DNA of 64,000 nucleotides, taken from positions 310,001 to 374,000 of the forward strand of contig NZ_JARXVH010000002.1 of assembly GCF_029892565.1 (NCBI RefSeq), written 5' to 3'. Shown piece after piece: positions 32,181 to 40,786 of this stretch (the first letter of the stretch is position 1; the number at the start of each line of letters is the position of its first letter). The position numbers were made by a program, and so were the translations under genes. Under the pieces are notes generated by a model. It made no database searches and was not told the DNA's origin. It saw only the letters and a list, made by a program, of their open reading frames with translations. The DNA comes from Streptomyces pseudovenezuelae. GTDB taxonomy: Bacteria; Actinomycetota; Actinomycetes; Streptomycetales; Streptomycetaceae.

Positions 32181-33821
32181 ATGAACGAGGGGGACACCGG
32201 CAGACGGGTCGTCGACGGGCGTTTCGAGCTGGAGTCGAGGCTCGGTGGCGGCGGCATGGGCACGGTGTGGCGCGCCCGCGACCTGCTGTTGCACCGGAGC
32301 GTCGCCGTCAAGGAGGTCCGGCCCGCGGACCCGGATCTCGCCGAGTACGACCCGCCGTCGGCGCGGATGCTGCGGGAGCGGGTGCTGCGCGAGGCGCGGG
32401 CCCTGGCCCGGGTCCAGCATCCGAACGTCGTGACCATCCACCACATCGTCGACGGCGGCGAGGGCACCTACCCGTGGCTCGTCATGGAACTGGTCGAGGG
32501 CGGCTCCCTCGCCGACCGCCTCGCCCGTGGACCGATGGCCCCGGCCGACGCAGCCCGCCTCGGCCGCGGCGTACTCGACGCCCTGCGCGCCGCGCACGCC
32601 GCCGGCGTTCAGCACCGCGACGTGAAGCCAGCCAACGTCCTTCTGCGCACCGACGGCCGGCCCGTCCTCACCGACTTCGGCATCGCCGCGATCCGGGAGT
32701 CCACCGCGCTCACCGCCACCGGTTCGATCATCGGCACCCCCGACTACATGGCCCCGGAGCGTGTCACCGGCGACGCCGGCGGCCCCGCGGCCGACCTCTG
32801 GTCGCTGGCGATGATGCTCTACGTCGCCGTCGAGGGCCACCACCCGCTGCGCCGCGGCACGACGCTGGCCACGCTGGCCGCGGTACTCCACGAGGACGTA
32901 CCGCCACCGAAGCAGGCCGGATCCCTGACGCCCGTACTGACCGCCGTATTGGTGCGTGATCCTGCGGCGCGGCCCGACGCGGAGGCCGTCGACCGGATGC
33001 TGGCCACTGCCGCGGAGGCCGTCCCGGAACCCGTCACCTCATACCCCCTGGCACCTCCACAGGACGCGATACCCGTCCCGCCTCCGCCGCCCGCCGACAC
33101 GGTCGTGCCGCGCCGCTCCGCGGGGACCCGCCGTGCGGTGGTCGCCTCCGCTGTGGCGGGTGTTGTGTTGGTCGGTGGACTGACCTGGGTGACGCAGTTC
33201 GGGGGCGATCGCGATGATGCGTCGGGTTCGGCGGGGTCGGGGCCGACGGGGAAAACCGAGTCGGTCTCCACGCCCGGGTCTCTCGGTTCCGGCTCCGTGT
33301 CCACTCCGGCATCGCCCTCTTCCGACAAGGGAACGCCGATCCCGAAAGCCTCGTCGAAGCTGGCCAAGGGCATGCTCACGCCCAAGGGCATCCGAACCGC
33401 GCTCAAGGCGATCGAGGAGAAGACGGGACGGGACACCTTCGGCGATCTCTCCGTCTACCAGGATTACGTGTCGGTGAAGGCGATGGTCCCCGGTAGTCGG
33501 ACCAAGTACGACACGTACGACTACCGCCCGGCGACGGGAGTCAAGAAGGGCATCATCAAAGGCAGCCTGTTCGGCGGCAAAGAGCCGGTGAGTCTCAAGG
33601 ACTACAACTGGGACGCGGTGCCCAGTCTCCTTGCCTACGGGGAGAAAGTGTTGAACGTCGACAAGCCGCTGTCCGCCTATCTGCTCCTGAGCCCACCGAG
33701 TAACGTCTTCAACACCCCCGCCTATCTCGGGATCTATCTCAGCGGCGACTACAGCGTGAGTGGATATCTACAGGCCGACTCCCAGGGCAGGGTCGTGAAG
33801 CTGTATCCCGCCGACGGATGA
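32181..33821 (+). CDS. Transmembrane Ser/Thr protein kinase with unusual extracellular domain
   Basis: A 546-residue receptor-like kinase. The kinase domain covers residues 14-275. The glycine loop is LGGGGMGTVW, with ATP lysine Lys44 (VAVKEV), catalytic Asp147 in HRDVKPANVL and Asp165 in TDFG. A Pro-rich juxtamembrane segment and one transmembrane helix (about 318-336) follow. The extracytoplasmic part of about 205 residues has a Ser/Thr/Gly-rich linker and then a folded domain from about LAKGMLTPKGIRTALKAIEE to the end. That domain lacks PASTA repeats and I do not recognise it. ATG 32181 begins just before the kinase fold without a clear ribosome-binding site. Confidence 0.88.
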   Translation: MNEGDTGRRVVDGRFELESRLGGGGMGTVWRARDLLLHRSVAVKEVRPADPDLAEYDPPSARMLRERVLREARALARVQHPNVVTIHHIVDGGEGTYPWLVMELVEGGSLADRLARGPMAPADAARLGRGVLDALRAAHAAGVQHRDVKPANVLLRTDGRPVLTDFGIAAIRESTALTATGSIIGTPDYMAPERVTGDAGGPAADLWSLAMMLYVAVEGHHPLRRGTTLATLAAVLHEDVPPPKQAGSLTPVLTAVLVRDPAARPDAEAVDRMLATAAEAVPEPVTSYPLAPPQDAIPVPPPPPADTVVPRRSAGTRRAVVASAVAGVVLVGGLTWVTQFGGDRDDASGSAGSGPTGKTESVSTPGSLGSGSVSTPASPSSDKGTPIPKASSKLAKGMLTPKGIRTALKAIEEKTGRDTFGDLSVYQDYVSVKAMVPGSRTKYDTYDYRPATGVKKGIIKGSLFGGKEPVSLKDYNWDAVPSLLAYGEKVLNVDKPLSAYLLLSPPSNVFNTPAYLGIYLSGDYSVSGYLQADSQGRVVKLYPADG

Positions 33822-33927
33822 CCGCTGCCACGGGCACCGTTCCGCCGTATGCAGCAGCACGAGAGGCCTCCCCGCCGAGGTGGGGAAAGGCTGGGCCTGC
33901 CCCGCCGCCCCGTCCCCGGGAGATGTC

Positions 33928-35067
33928 ATGCCCCTCCGCCTGCTCGCCTGTGTCGTCGTCGCGTGTGTGACGGCCCTCGGCCCCGCCACCACCAGTACCG
34001 CCACGACACACGGCGACGACCTCCAGCGTCAGGCCGACCAGTTCGTGCAGTCCCCAGGTGGACCGCCCGGCCTCATCGCCGTCCTCCAGGTGGAGGGGAA
34101 GACCCGCGTCGTGCGGGCGGGCGTCGCCGACCTTGCCACCAACCGCCGGCCCGACCCCGACGACCACATGCGCATCGCCAGCACCGCGAAGGCCTTCAGC
34201 GCGGCGGTCGCCCTCAGCCTCGTCGACCGGCACGCACTGCACCTCGACGACACTCTGGGCCAACGACTTCCTCGGCTGCCCAAGACTTGGCACCGGGTCA
34301 CCCTGCGACAACTGCTGAACCACACCAGCGGCCTGCCGGACTTCACGCGGAACGCGGAGTTCCTGAAGATCGTCACCGCCGACCCGCGCCACCACTTCGA
34401 CTCCCGCCGACTGCTCGACTACGTGGCCGGCGAACCGCTGCGGTTCAAGCCCGGCAGCCGGTACGTGTACTGCAACTCGGACAACATCGCCGTTGCCCTG
34501 ATGGCGGAGGCGGTGACGGGAACACCGTACGAGAAGCTGCTGCGCACGCTGGTCTACCGGCCGTTGGGGCTGCGGGACACCAGCCTGCCGCAGGGCTATC
34601 GGATGCCCGAGCCGTACCTGCACGGTTACGACATGGCGCCGCCCTCGCCGGTGGAGGACGTCAGCGAGGTCCTCAGTGCGTCCGGTGTGTGGGCGTCAGG
34701 TGGCATCGTCTCCACGCCGGCCGACATGACCCGGTTCGTTCGCGGTTACGCCGGAGGGGCGCTCTACGGGCGGTCAAGTCTGCTGCGGGAGCAGCGGAGT
34801 TGGATCGGCGGCGCCTCCGAACCGGCAGGGCCCGGCGCCAACATGGCCGGCCTGGGCATCTTCCGCTACGCGACCCGGTGCGGTGTGGTGCTGGGGCACA
34901 CCGGCAACTTCCCCGGCTACACGCAGTTGATCGCAGCCACACCGGACGGGCGCCGGTCCCTGACCTTCTCCGTCACCTCGCAGATCAACGAGGCGCAGGC
35001 GCCCGAGCAGTTGAAGCGGCTGCGGGCGATCGAGGAGAACTTCGTCTGCGCTCTTCGCGGCGCGTAG
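33928..35067 (+). CDS. Secreted serine hydrolase, beta-lactamase class C / D-Ala carboxypeptidase family
   Basis: A 379-residue exported serine hydrolase. A signal peptide covers about residues 1-30 (LRLLACVVVACVTALGP). The catalytic Ser-x-x-Lys is STAK in MRIASTAKAFSAA. The Tyr-x-Asn-like motif is YCNSDN in SRYVYCNSDNIAVALM. The third motif is HTG in VLGHTGNFPGY. These are the three active-site elements of class C type hydrolases such as DD-carboxypeptidases and esterases; the substrate is not readable. ATG 33928 follows GGGAG. It ends ten bases from the convergent end of the broken araD gene. Confidence 0.87.
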   Translation: MPLRLLACVVVACVTALGPATTSTATTHGDDLQRQADQFVQSPGGPPGLIAVLQVEGKTRVVRAGVADLATNRRPDPDDHMRIASTAKAFSAAVALSLVDRHALHLDDTLGQRLPRLPKTWHRVTLRQLLNHTSGLPDFTRNAEFLKIVTADPRHHFDSRRLLDYVAGEPLRFKPGSRYVYCNSDNIAVALMAEAVTGTPYEKLLRTLVYRPLGLRDTSLPQGYRMPEPYLHGYDMAPPSPVEDVSEVLSASGVWASGGIVSTPADMTRFVRGYAGGALYGRSSLLREQRSWIGGASEPAGPGANMAGLGIFRYATRCGVVLGHTGNFPGYTQLIAATPDGRRSLTFSVTSQINEAQAPEQLKRLRAIEENFVCALRGA

Positions 35068-35076
35068 GTGGCTTTG

Positions 35077-35660
35077 TCAGGTGCCCTCCTGGCCGTAGTG
35101 GTTCCGGTAGCGGTCGTGGAGGGCGTCCACCGTCTGTGCCATGCGGCCGCGGACTCCCCGAGCTGCCGGGACAGATGCACGGTGCGTGCCACGTCCTCGC
35201 ACATGACGGCGGCCTTCACCGCGGCACGCGGGCTGTCGCCGACGGCGTCGTCGCCGATCGGGGCCAGGGGACCGACCGGGATCTCGCCGCCGAACTCGTC
35301 CGCCATGGCGGTGAGTACGCACGGGACGGGTTCACCGCGGGCCGCCCACGCGGTCGCGTAGGTGGAGTGGGTGTGGACGACTCCGTGCACCTCGGGCAGG
35401 GTGCGGTAGACGTAGCCGTGCGAGGCGGCGTCGCTGGACGGACGCAGCGTGCCCGTCACGGCGACGCCGGACAGGTCGTACAGCACCAGGTCCTCCGGCC
35501 GCAACTCGTCGTAGGGGACGCCGCTCGGCTTGATGAGCATCAGGTCCGGCGCGACCCGGGCCGACACGTTGCCGGAAGTCCAGGCGACGAGCCCGTGATC
35601 CACGAGGGACCGGTGCAAGGCGTGCAGTTCCGCGCGCACTTCGGCGATGGCATCGAGCAT
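35077..35660 (-). pseudogene. araD: Broken L-ribulose-5-phosphate 4-epimerase
   Basis: The reading from ATG 35660 starts as a normal AraD (SLVDHGLVAWTSGNVSAR, IKPSGVPYDELRPEDLV, VVHTHSTYATAWA). It has two lesions. First, IGDDAVG joins directly to DSPRAAVKAAVM near 35240, so about 27-28 residues are missing, including the segment with the third zinc-binding His (the HG-F motif). Second, near the GCGGCCGC at 35143-35150 the frame shifts: the true C-terminus, ALHDRYRNHYGQEGT, is in the next frame and stops at 35077. Read straight through, the protein would run on to 34917 in nonsense sequence. It should be inactive. It overlaps the araB stop by four bases, as in an intact operon. Confidence 0.85.
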
Positions 35661-37297
35661 CAGGGACTCCTCGTCTTCAGCGCGTGCAGGCGGTGCAGGA
35701 CGTCGTTGCCCCCGCGACCGAAGTGGTCGTGCAGCCGCACGTACTCCTGGTACAGCTGCTGGTAGACCCGCTGATGCTCGGGGATCGGCAGGTAGGCGGC
35801 ATGATGACGGCGGCCCATGGCGGCGGACGCGGTGCGCACCTCGGGATGGATCCCGGCGGCCACCGCTGCGTGGACGGCCGAACCGAGCGCGGGCGCCTGC
35901 GCGGAGTCCACCACGCTCATCGGCAGCCCGGTCACGTCCGCGTAGATCTGCATCAGCAGCGGGTTCCTGACCAGGCCCCCGGCGGCGACGAACTCCGTCA
36001 CGGGCAGGCCCGCGTTCTCGAAGGTGTCCACGATCACGCGGGTGCCGAACGCGGTCGACTCCAGCAGCGCCCGGTAGATGTCCACCACCGTGGTCGACAG
36101 CGTCATACCGAGCAGTGCCCCGGACAGTTCGTGATCGACAAGCACGGACCGGTTGCCACCCATCCAGTCCAGGGCCAGCAGCCCGTGCTCGCCCACCCGC
36201 TGTCGTGCGGCGAGCTCGCCGAGCACCTCGTGCACGCCGCGCCCCGGTTCGTGGTAACGCTCGGGGACGGCGTTGTCCACCCACCAGGCGAAGATGTCGC
36301 CGACGCCGCTCTGCCCGGCCTCGTAGCCGAAGGACCCGGCGACGATGCCGCCCTCGACCACCCCGCAGGCACCGGGGACCTCGCGCAGCACGTCGGAGTT
36401 CATCATGTGGCAGGTCGACGTGCCCATGATGGCCAGCAGTTGACCGTTCCCGTAGGTCTGGGCCGCGGCCGCGGTGACGTGTGCGTCCACGTTGCCCACC
36501 GCGACAGGTGTGCCCTCGGGCAGCCCGGTCCATGCGGCGGCCCGCGCGCTCAGTCCGCCGGCGCTGCTGCCGAGTGCGGTGAGCGGATGGGCGACGCGGG
36601 TGCGGTACACGTCGGCGAACCGCGGATGCAGCGCGGCGAGATAGTCCTCGTCCGGGTAACGCCCGTCCTGGTAGAGGCCCTTGTATCCGGCGGTGCACGG
36701 ATTCCGGGTCTCCCGGCCGGTCAGCTGCCATACGATCCAGTCCGCCGCCTCGATCCACCGTGCGGTGGCCTCCCACACCTCGGGGTCCTCCTCGAGGATC
36801 TGCAGCGCTTTCGCGAGCTGCCACTCGGCGGAGATCCTGCCGCCGTACCTGGACAGCCACGGCTGCTCCGACGCCTGCGCGAGTCCGGTGATCCGGTCGG
36901 CCTGTGCCTGGGCCGCGTGGTGCTTCCACAACTTCGGCCAGGCGTGCGGGCGTTCGGCGAATCCGTCCAGGACGCACAGGGGCGTTCCGTCGGCGAGCAC
37001 GGGCAGCGGGGTGCTGGCGGTGAAGTCGGTGCCCACCCCGGCCACGGTCGCCGGGTCGATCCCGGCCCGCGCGACCGCCTCGGGCACTGCCTCGCGCAGG
37101 ACCGACAGCCAGTCCCGCGGGTCCTGCAACGCCCACAGGGGTGGCAGTTCGGCACGTGACCCGGGCAGGGCGCGGTCGATCACGCCGTTCCGGTACGGGT
37201 GCTCCACACAGGCGAGTTCGGCGCCGTCGGCGGCGCTCACCACGAGCACCCGTGCGGACAGGGTGCCGAAGTCGATCCCGAGGACATGCGCGGTCAT
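35660..37297 (-). CDS. araB: L-ribulokinase
   Basis: A 545-residue FGGY-family sugar kinase. The N-terminal ATPase strand is VLGIDFGTLSARVLVV (residues 4-19, AraB-type FGTLS). Substrate-side segments are GTDFTASTPLPVL and ALDWMGGNRSVLVD. The C-terminal nucleotide site is FVAAGGLVRNPLLMQIYADV. It phosphorylates ribulose at O5 before epimerisation by AraD. GGAGGG precedes ATG 37297, and the start overlaps the epimerase stop (ATGA). The downstream araD is broken, so the product of this kinase has no obvious local consumer. The kinase itself looks intact in length and motifs. Confidence 0.92.
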   Translation of the reverse strand: MTAHVLGIDFGTLSARVLVVSAADGAELACVEHPYRNGVIDRALPGSRAELPPLWALQDPRDWLSVLREAVPEAVARAGIDPATVAGVGTDFTASTPLPVLADGTPLCVLDGFAERPHAWPKLWKHHAAQAQADRITGLAQASEQPWLSRYGGRISAEWQLAKALQILEEDPEVWEATARWIEAADWIVWQLTGRETRNPCTAGYKGLYQDGRYPDEDYLAALHPRFADVYRTRVAHPLTALGSSAGGLSARAAAWTGLPEGTPVAVGNVDAHVTAAAAQTYGNGQLLAIMGTSTCHMMNSDVLREVPGACGVVEGGIVAGSFGYEAGQSGVGDIFAWWVDNAVPERYHEPGRGVHEVLGELAARQRVGEHGLLALDWMGGNRSVLVDHELSGALLGMTLSTTVVDIYRALLESTAFGTRVIVDTFENAGLPVTEFVAAGGLVRNPLLMQIYADVTGLPMSVVDSAQAPALGSAVHAAVAAGIHPEVRTASAAMGRRHHAAYLPIPEHQRVYQQLYQEYVRLHDHFGRGGNDVLHRLHALKTRSP

Positions 37298-38157
37298 GGC
37301 CGGCCCTCCCGCCACTCAGGCAGGAACAGCAGGCCCTCCACGGCGAGCGCGTCCTGGGATTCCGCCAGCGGGCGCCAGATGGAGGCGGCGGTGGCGATCG
37401 ACGCGTTGTCCGCGGTGAACGACTCGATGCCGAGCATGCCCTGGTAGGCGATCTCGGTGAGGCAGTCCCGGATCAGCGGCCAGTTCTGCAGATCGTGGCC
37501 CGGCGCGCCCCGGTCGTTGCCGCAGACCTGTAGGTGCAGCAGCCGGTCGCCGGCCGCGCGGAACGCCGCGGGCAGGTCCCGCTCCTCGATGTTCATGTGG
37601 TAAGTGTCCAGGTTGAGGCCGACGTTGCCGGGCAGATCCTCGATCAGTTCCCGCACTTGTGTCGCCGTGTTGAGCAGGCTCGTCCCGTAGCGGTTGAGGG
37701 GTTCCACGGCCAGCGCGATCCCGTGCCGCCCCGCGTACTCGGCGCACTCGGCGAGGCTGTCGCGCAGCTCCCGCAGGGTCGCGGTGCGCTCCGGCGGGGA
37801 CATCCGCCACGTGCGGCCCACCGATGTGTACATCGGGGCGATGACCATCGCCGCGCCGACTGCCGCCGCCGCGTCGACCGCGGCGCGGACATAACGCCTG
37901 GTCGCGTGGATCGTGGCCGGGTCGGCCGCCGCCAGTTCGCGGCCGGGCCCGAACACCACGCCCACCACGCAGCGCAGCCCCAGCTCCGACAGCAGCGCCG
38001 AGGTCCGGGAGGGGTCCCAGTCACCGACGTTCTCCAGGGGCAGCTCCACGGCGTCGAACCCCCAGCCGGCGATCCTGGGCAGGGTGGCGGTCAGCAGTTC
38101 GTCGGTCAGCGGTGAGTGCCACACGAAGGTGTTCACCGCGATGGGCAGGTCGGTCAT
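37294..38157 (-). CDS. Ketose 3-epimerase / sugar isomerase, AP-endonuclease-2-like TIM barrel
   Basis: A 287-residue TIM barrel of the D-tagatose/D-psicose 3-epimerase group. Metal ligands are visible: Glu in LAVEPLNRYGTS, Asp and His in LNLDTYHMNIEE, His in LLHLQVCGNDRG and Glu in MLGIESF. This is the complete Mn-binding set of the family. The family interconverts ketoses; with araB next to it, a ketopentulose such as ribulose or xylulose is the likely substrate. GAAGGA lies six bases before ATG 38157. Twenty-five bases upstream ends a fragment of another gene, suggesting that the operon once began farther upstream. Confidence 0.87.
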   Translation of the reverse strand: MTDLPIAVNTFVWHSPLTDELLTATLPRIAGWGFDAVELPLENVGDWDPSRTSALLSELGLRCVVGVVFGPGRELAAADPATIHATRRYVRAAVDAAAAVGAAMVIAPMYTSVGRTWRMSPPERTATLRELRDSLAECAEYAGRHGIALAVEPLNRYGTSLLNTATQVRELIEDLPGNVGLNLDTYHMNIEERDLPAAFRAAGDRLLHLQVCGNDRGAPGHDLQNWPLIRDCLTEIAYQGMLGIESFTADNASIATAASIWRPLAESQDALAVEGLLFLPEWREGRP

Positions 38158-38182
38158 GCGCATCCTTCGAACGGGGAGGAGG

Positions 38183-38284
38183 TCACCTGATCACCGGTTC
38201 CAGTACGTCCCGCACGTACGCCCCGTTGCGGGGCACGGCTCGGTCGGGGTCCGCCTCGGTGACCGGACGAATCTGACGGTGTGT
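38183..38284 (-). pseudogene. Possible 3' remnant of a deleted upstream operon gene
   Basis: On the minus strand, 33 codons ending at TGA 38183-38185 read as a plausible protein C-terminus (ADPDRAVPRNGAYVRDVLEP near the end), with G/C at about 80 percent of third positions. The stop is 25 bases before the epimerase start, which is operon spacing. Upstream of the fragment the frame loses protein-like character and there is no start. I cannot identify the parent family. It may be coincidence, but it fits the decay seen at the other end of this operon. Confidence 0.35.
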
Positions 38285-38407
38285 CCCCTCGCCACCCGGC
38301 GGCGGGCGTGGCGTGAACGCGATCGTCGCGTATCTGGCCGGAAGATCGCCCGTACGAAGGGAAGACCGCCCGTAGAATTCCCCCGACCGTCTCGGGGGAG
38401 ATCACCA

Positions 38408-39223
38408 ATGGAAACGATCATCGTCCAGTTGCCGGACCCGTCGGGGCCGGAGACTGAAGCCGGGCGCGGCACCGCGCTGTTGCATCTGGGTCCCGGTGAC
38501 GCGGCCGACTTCGGCCGGGGCCTGCCGGAGGGCGGGGGAGTGCCGGAGCGCGGGGGAGTGCGCATCCTGCTCGCCGACCCCGGAGTCTCGCGCCGGGCAG
38601 GGCGGTTGGAGGCGGCCGAGGACTACTGGCGGCTGTCGAACTACAGCCGTGGCGCCTCCTATGTCGTGGAAAACCTGGAGGGCGCCGGCGAGTACATCAC
38701 CGTCGCTCCGGGCCGCCTCGGGGCGCCGGTGCCGTTCGAGTTCTCGCGGGTGGTGCTGCCCGCCCTGACCGGCACCGCCACCTTCAAGGTGTTCGCCCCG
38801 CAGCACGCGTACCTCGACGAGAGGTCGGTGCCCGGAGGCGGTGAACAGACCGTGCTGCCCTTCGCGTTGGACGTGACGGCGAAGTACTTCCTCGTCCTGG
38901 TCGCGCTCTGCGAACCACGGCTGCGCGACGGCTCGGACGCCACCCTGCCCGGCGTCGGAGAGATCGTGGAGCGCCTGCGCCCGCTGGCGTCCTGCCACGG
39001 TCTGACGCGCTCGGCGGTCAACTACCACGTCGACTACCTCGCCCTCGCCAAACTCCGCCTGGACCTGGGCGAGGAGACCGGCCCCGACGACGGCCGCACC
39101 GGCGCCAAACGCGCCCGACTCGCCTCCGTCGCCCTGCGTTTCGGACTCGTCCGCGAGGAACACCTGGGGCTGCTGCCGCCCCGCGGAGTCGTCCGGGCCG
39201 CCGTGCAGGGGGTGCGGGTATGA
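38408..39223 (+). CDS. FHA-domain-like protein, partner of the downstream kinase
   Basis: A 271-residue cytoplasmic protein. Residues about 22-115 resemble an FHA phosphothreonine-binding domain: VRILLADPGVSRRAGRL contains a Ser-Arg pair as in FHA loops, and RLSNYSRGASYVVENLEG is the N-x-S-x-x-G-type strand. The C-terminal part (about 155-271) has LTRSAVNYHVDYLALAKLRL, which looks like a helix-turn-helix. The stop overlaps the kinase ATG by four bases (39220-39223), so the two proteins are made together. I infer that this protein binds the phosphorylated kinase or its substrate and may relay to DNA. The FHA match is moderate. Confidence 0.72.
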   Translation: METIIVQLPDPSGPETEAGRGTALLHLGPGDAADFGRGLPEGGGVPERGGVRILLADPGVSRRAGRLEAAEDYWRLSNYSRGASYVVENLEGAGEYITVAPGRLGAPVPFEFSRVVLPALTGTATFKVFAPQHAYLDERSVPGGGEQTVLPFALDVTAKYFLVLVALCEPRLRDGSDATLPGVGEIVERLRPLASCHGLTRSAVNYHVDYLALAKLRLDLGEETGPDDGRTGAKRARLASVALRFGLVREEHLGLLPPRGVVRAAVQGVRV

Positions 39224-40779
39224 CCGGTACCGAAGACGTCCGCGAGCCGTTCGAGGTGCGGCCGCTGCCTGTCGGATTCCGCATCGCCGACTGGGAGTTG
39301 GGCGCGGTCATCGGCTCCGGCGGCTGGGGCACCGTGTACGAGGCGCACGCCGTCGGTGACGACGCACTCGTCGCGGTGAAGCTCCTGCCGACCGGCGCCC
39401 TCGCCCCCGGACAGCGGGCCGCGCTCGGCGAACTCGTCGCCAGCGAGGTCCGGTTCAGCACCGAGGCGGACCACCCCAACCTGGTCCGCACACGCGCCGT
39501 CCACACCGTCGAGGCGCCCGGCCTCGACACGTGGGACGGGGCGATCGCCCTGGTCATGGACCATGCCGAGACCGGCCTGCAGGACGTGCTCGACGCCGCC
39601 GACACCGGCCGCCCGATCGAGCACGCCGACCGGGTGCTGCGCGGAGTCGTCGCGGGCCTCGCCCACATGCACACCGCACGCCGAGTGCACGGCGACCTCA
39701 AACCCGCCAACGTCCTGCTGGGCCCGGCCGGCGCCGTCTGGCTGGCCGACTTCGGCCTCACCGCCGAACTCGACGGCACCCACGCCCACTTGCCGCCAGT
39801 GGGCACCCTCGACCATCTGCCGCCCGAATGGTGGTCGCAGCGCACCGGCATCGAGGGCGCGGTCGTCCGCCCGACCGCCGACATCTGGGCCTTCGGCGTC
39901 CTCGCCCACCAGGTCCTCACCGGCGGACTCCACCCGTTCCCCGGCGCCACCGCCCGCGCCCGGTCCCTCGCCGCCCAGACATACGCCCGCGGCACCGCAC
40001 CACTTCGCCTCGACGCGGGCCTGCCGGAGGGCTGGCGGCGCCTGATCGCCGACTGCCTCGCTCCCGACCACGCCACCCGCATACGGCACACCGCTGACAC
40101 GCTCGCGACCAGGATCGAGCGACTGACGGACAGCGGGGTCCCGCGCCGAAGACGCCGTCTGCTGCCAACTGCGGTCGCCGCACTGGCAGTTCTCGCCGCC
40201 ACGGCCGCCGGCGGGGCGGCGCTCCTCCAGGACGACGACAGCGCCGGGAACAAGGGCGGCGGCACCCCGGCCGTGGTGACCGACGTGCACACCACACCCA
40301 CGGCCGGAGCGATCCCCGCCGACTCCGACGTCCCCGACGAACTGCGCCCGGTCATCGAGAGCGCCGCCCGCCGCTGCACCGACGCGGAGATCACCCCCGC
40401 GCTGCTGGCCGCCATGATCAAGGCGGAGAGCGGCTTCGACACGAAAGCGGCCCGACCGGCCTCCGAGGAGTACGGCATCGCCATGTGGACGCCCGCGGTC
40501 TTCCGGGCCTGGGCCGTGGACGGCGACAAGGACGGCGACAAGGACGGCGACAAGGACTACATGTCACCGCCCGACGCGATCTCGACCATGAGCCTGTACA
40601 CGTGCTGGCTCGACCAGCGCTTCAAACAAGAGGGCATGTCCGCCAAGGACCTGCCCGCGCTGATCGCGGCCGGCTACCGCACGAGCGACCGCAGCGTCAT
40701 CGAGGAGGGTGGTGTCCCCGAAGCCGTGCGGCCGCACGTGAAGAAGGTGCTGCGTTACCTCGCGGAGTACGAGGGCTGA
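39220..40779 (+). CDS. Ser/Thr kinase fused to an extracellular lysozyme-like domain
   Basis: A 519-residue protein. The kinase domain covers about residues 25-300. The glycine loop is IGSGGWGTVY, with Lys54 (VAVKLL), HGDLKPANVL with Asp159 (Gly replaces Arg of HRD) and Asp177 in ADFG. A basic stretch RRRRR and a transmembrane helix (about 316-335) lead to an outside domain (about 370-519). That domain has TPALLAAMIKAESGFDTKA with Glu403 in the position of the transglycosylase catalytic Glu, then EEYGIAMWTP like the G-x-x-Q-x-x-P motif. Three tandem DGDK units (12-base repeats at 40519-40554) interrupt it. A kinase that senses or cuts peptidoglycan is the inference. Confidence 0.87.
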   Translation: MTGTEDVREPFEVRPLPVGFRIADWELGAVIGSGGWGTVYEAHAVGDDALVAVKLLPTGALAPGQRAALGELVASEVRFSTEADHPNLVRTRAVHTVEAPGLDTWDGAIALVMDHAETGLQDVLDAADTGRPIEHADRVLRGVVAGLAHMHTARRVHGDLKPANVLLGPAGAVWLADFGLTAELDGTHAHLPPVGTLDHLPPEWWSQRTGIEGAVVRPTADIWAFGVLAHQVLTGGLHPFPGATARARSLAAQTYARGTAPLRLDAGLPEGWRRLIADCLAPDHATRIRHTADTLATRIERLTDSGVPRRRRRLLPTAVAALAVLAATAAGGAALLQDDDSAGNKGGGTPAVVTDVHTTPTAGAIPADSDVPDELRPVIESAARRCTDAEITPALLAAMIKAESGFDTKAARPASEEYGIAMWTPAVFRAWAVDGDKDGDKDGDKDYMSPPDAISTMSLYTCWLDQRFKQEGMSAKDLPALIAAGYRTSDRSVIEEGGVPEAVRPHVKKVLRYLAEYEG

Positions 40780-40786
40780 GCGAGGG

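Noticed and set aside
34917..35076. Read-through C-terminus of the araD frame
   Set aside because: The sequence after the frameshift is antisense to the serine hydrolase; the true AraD end is in the next frame at 35077.
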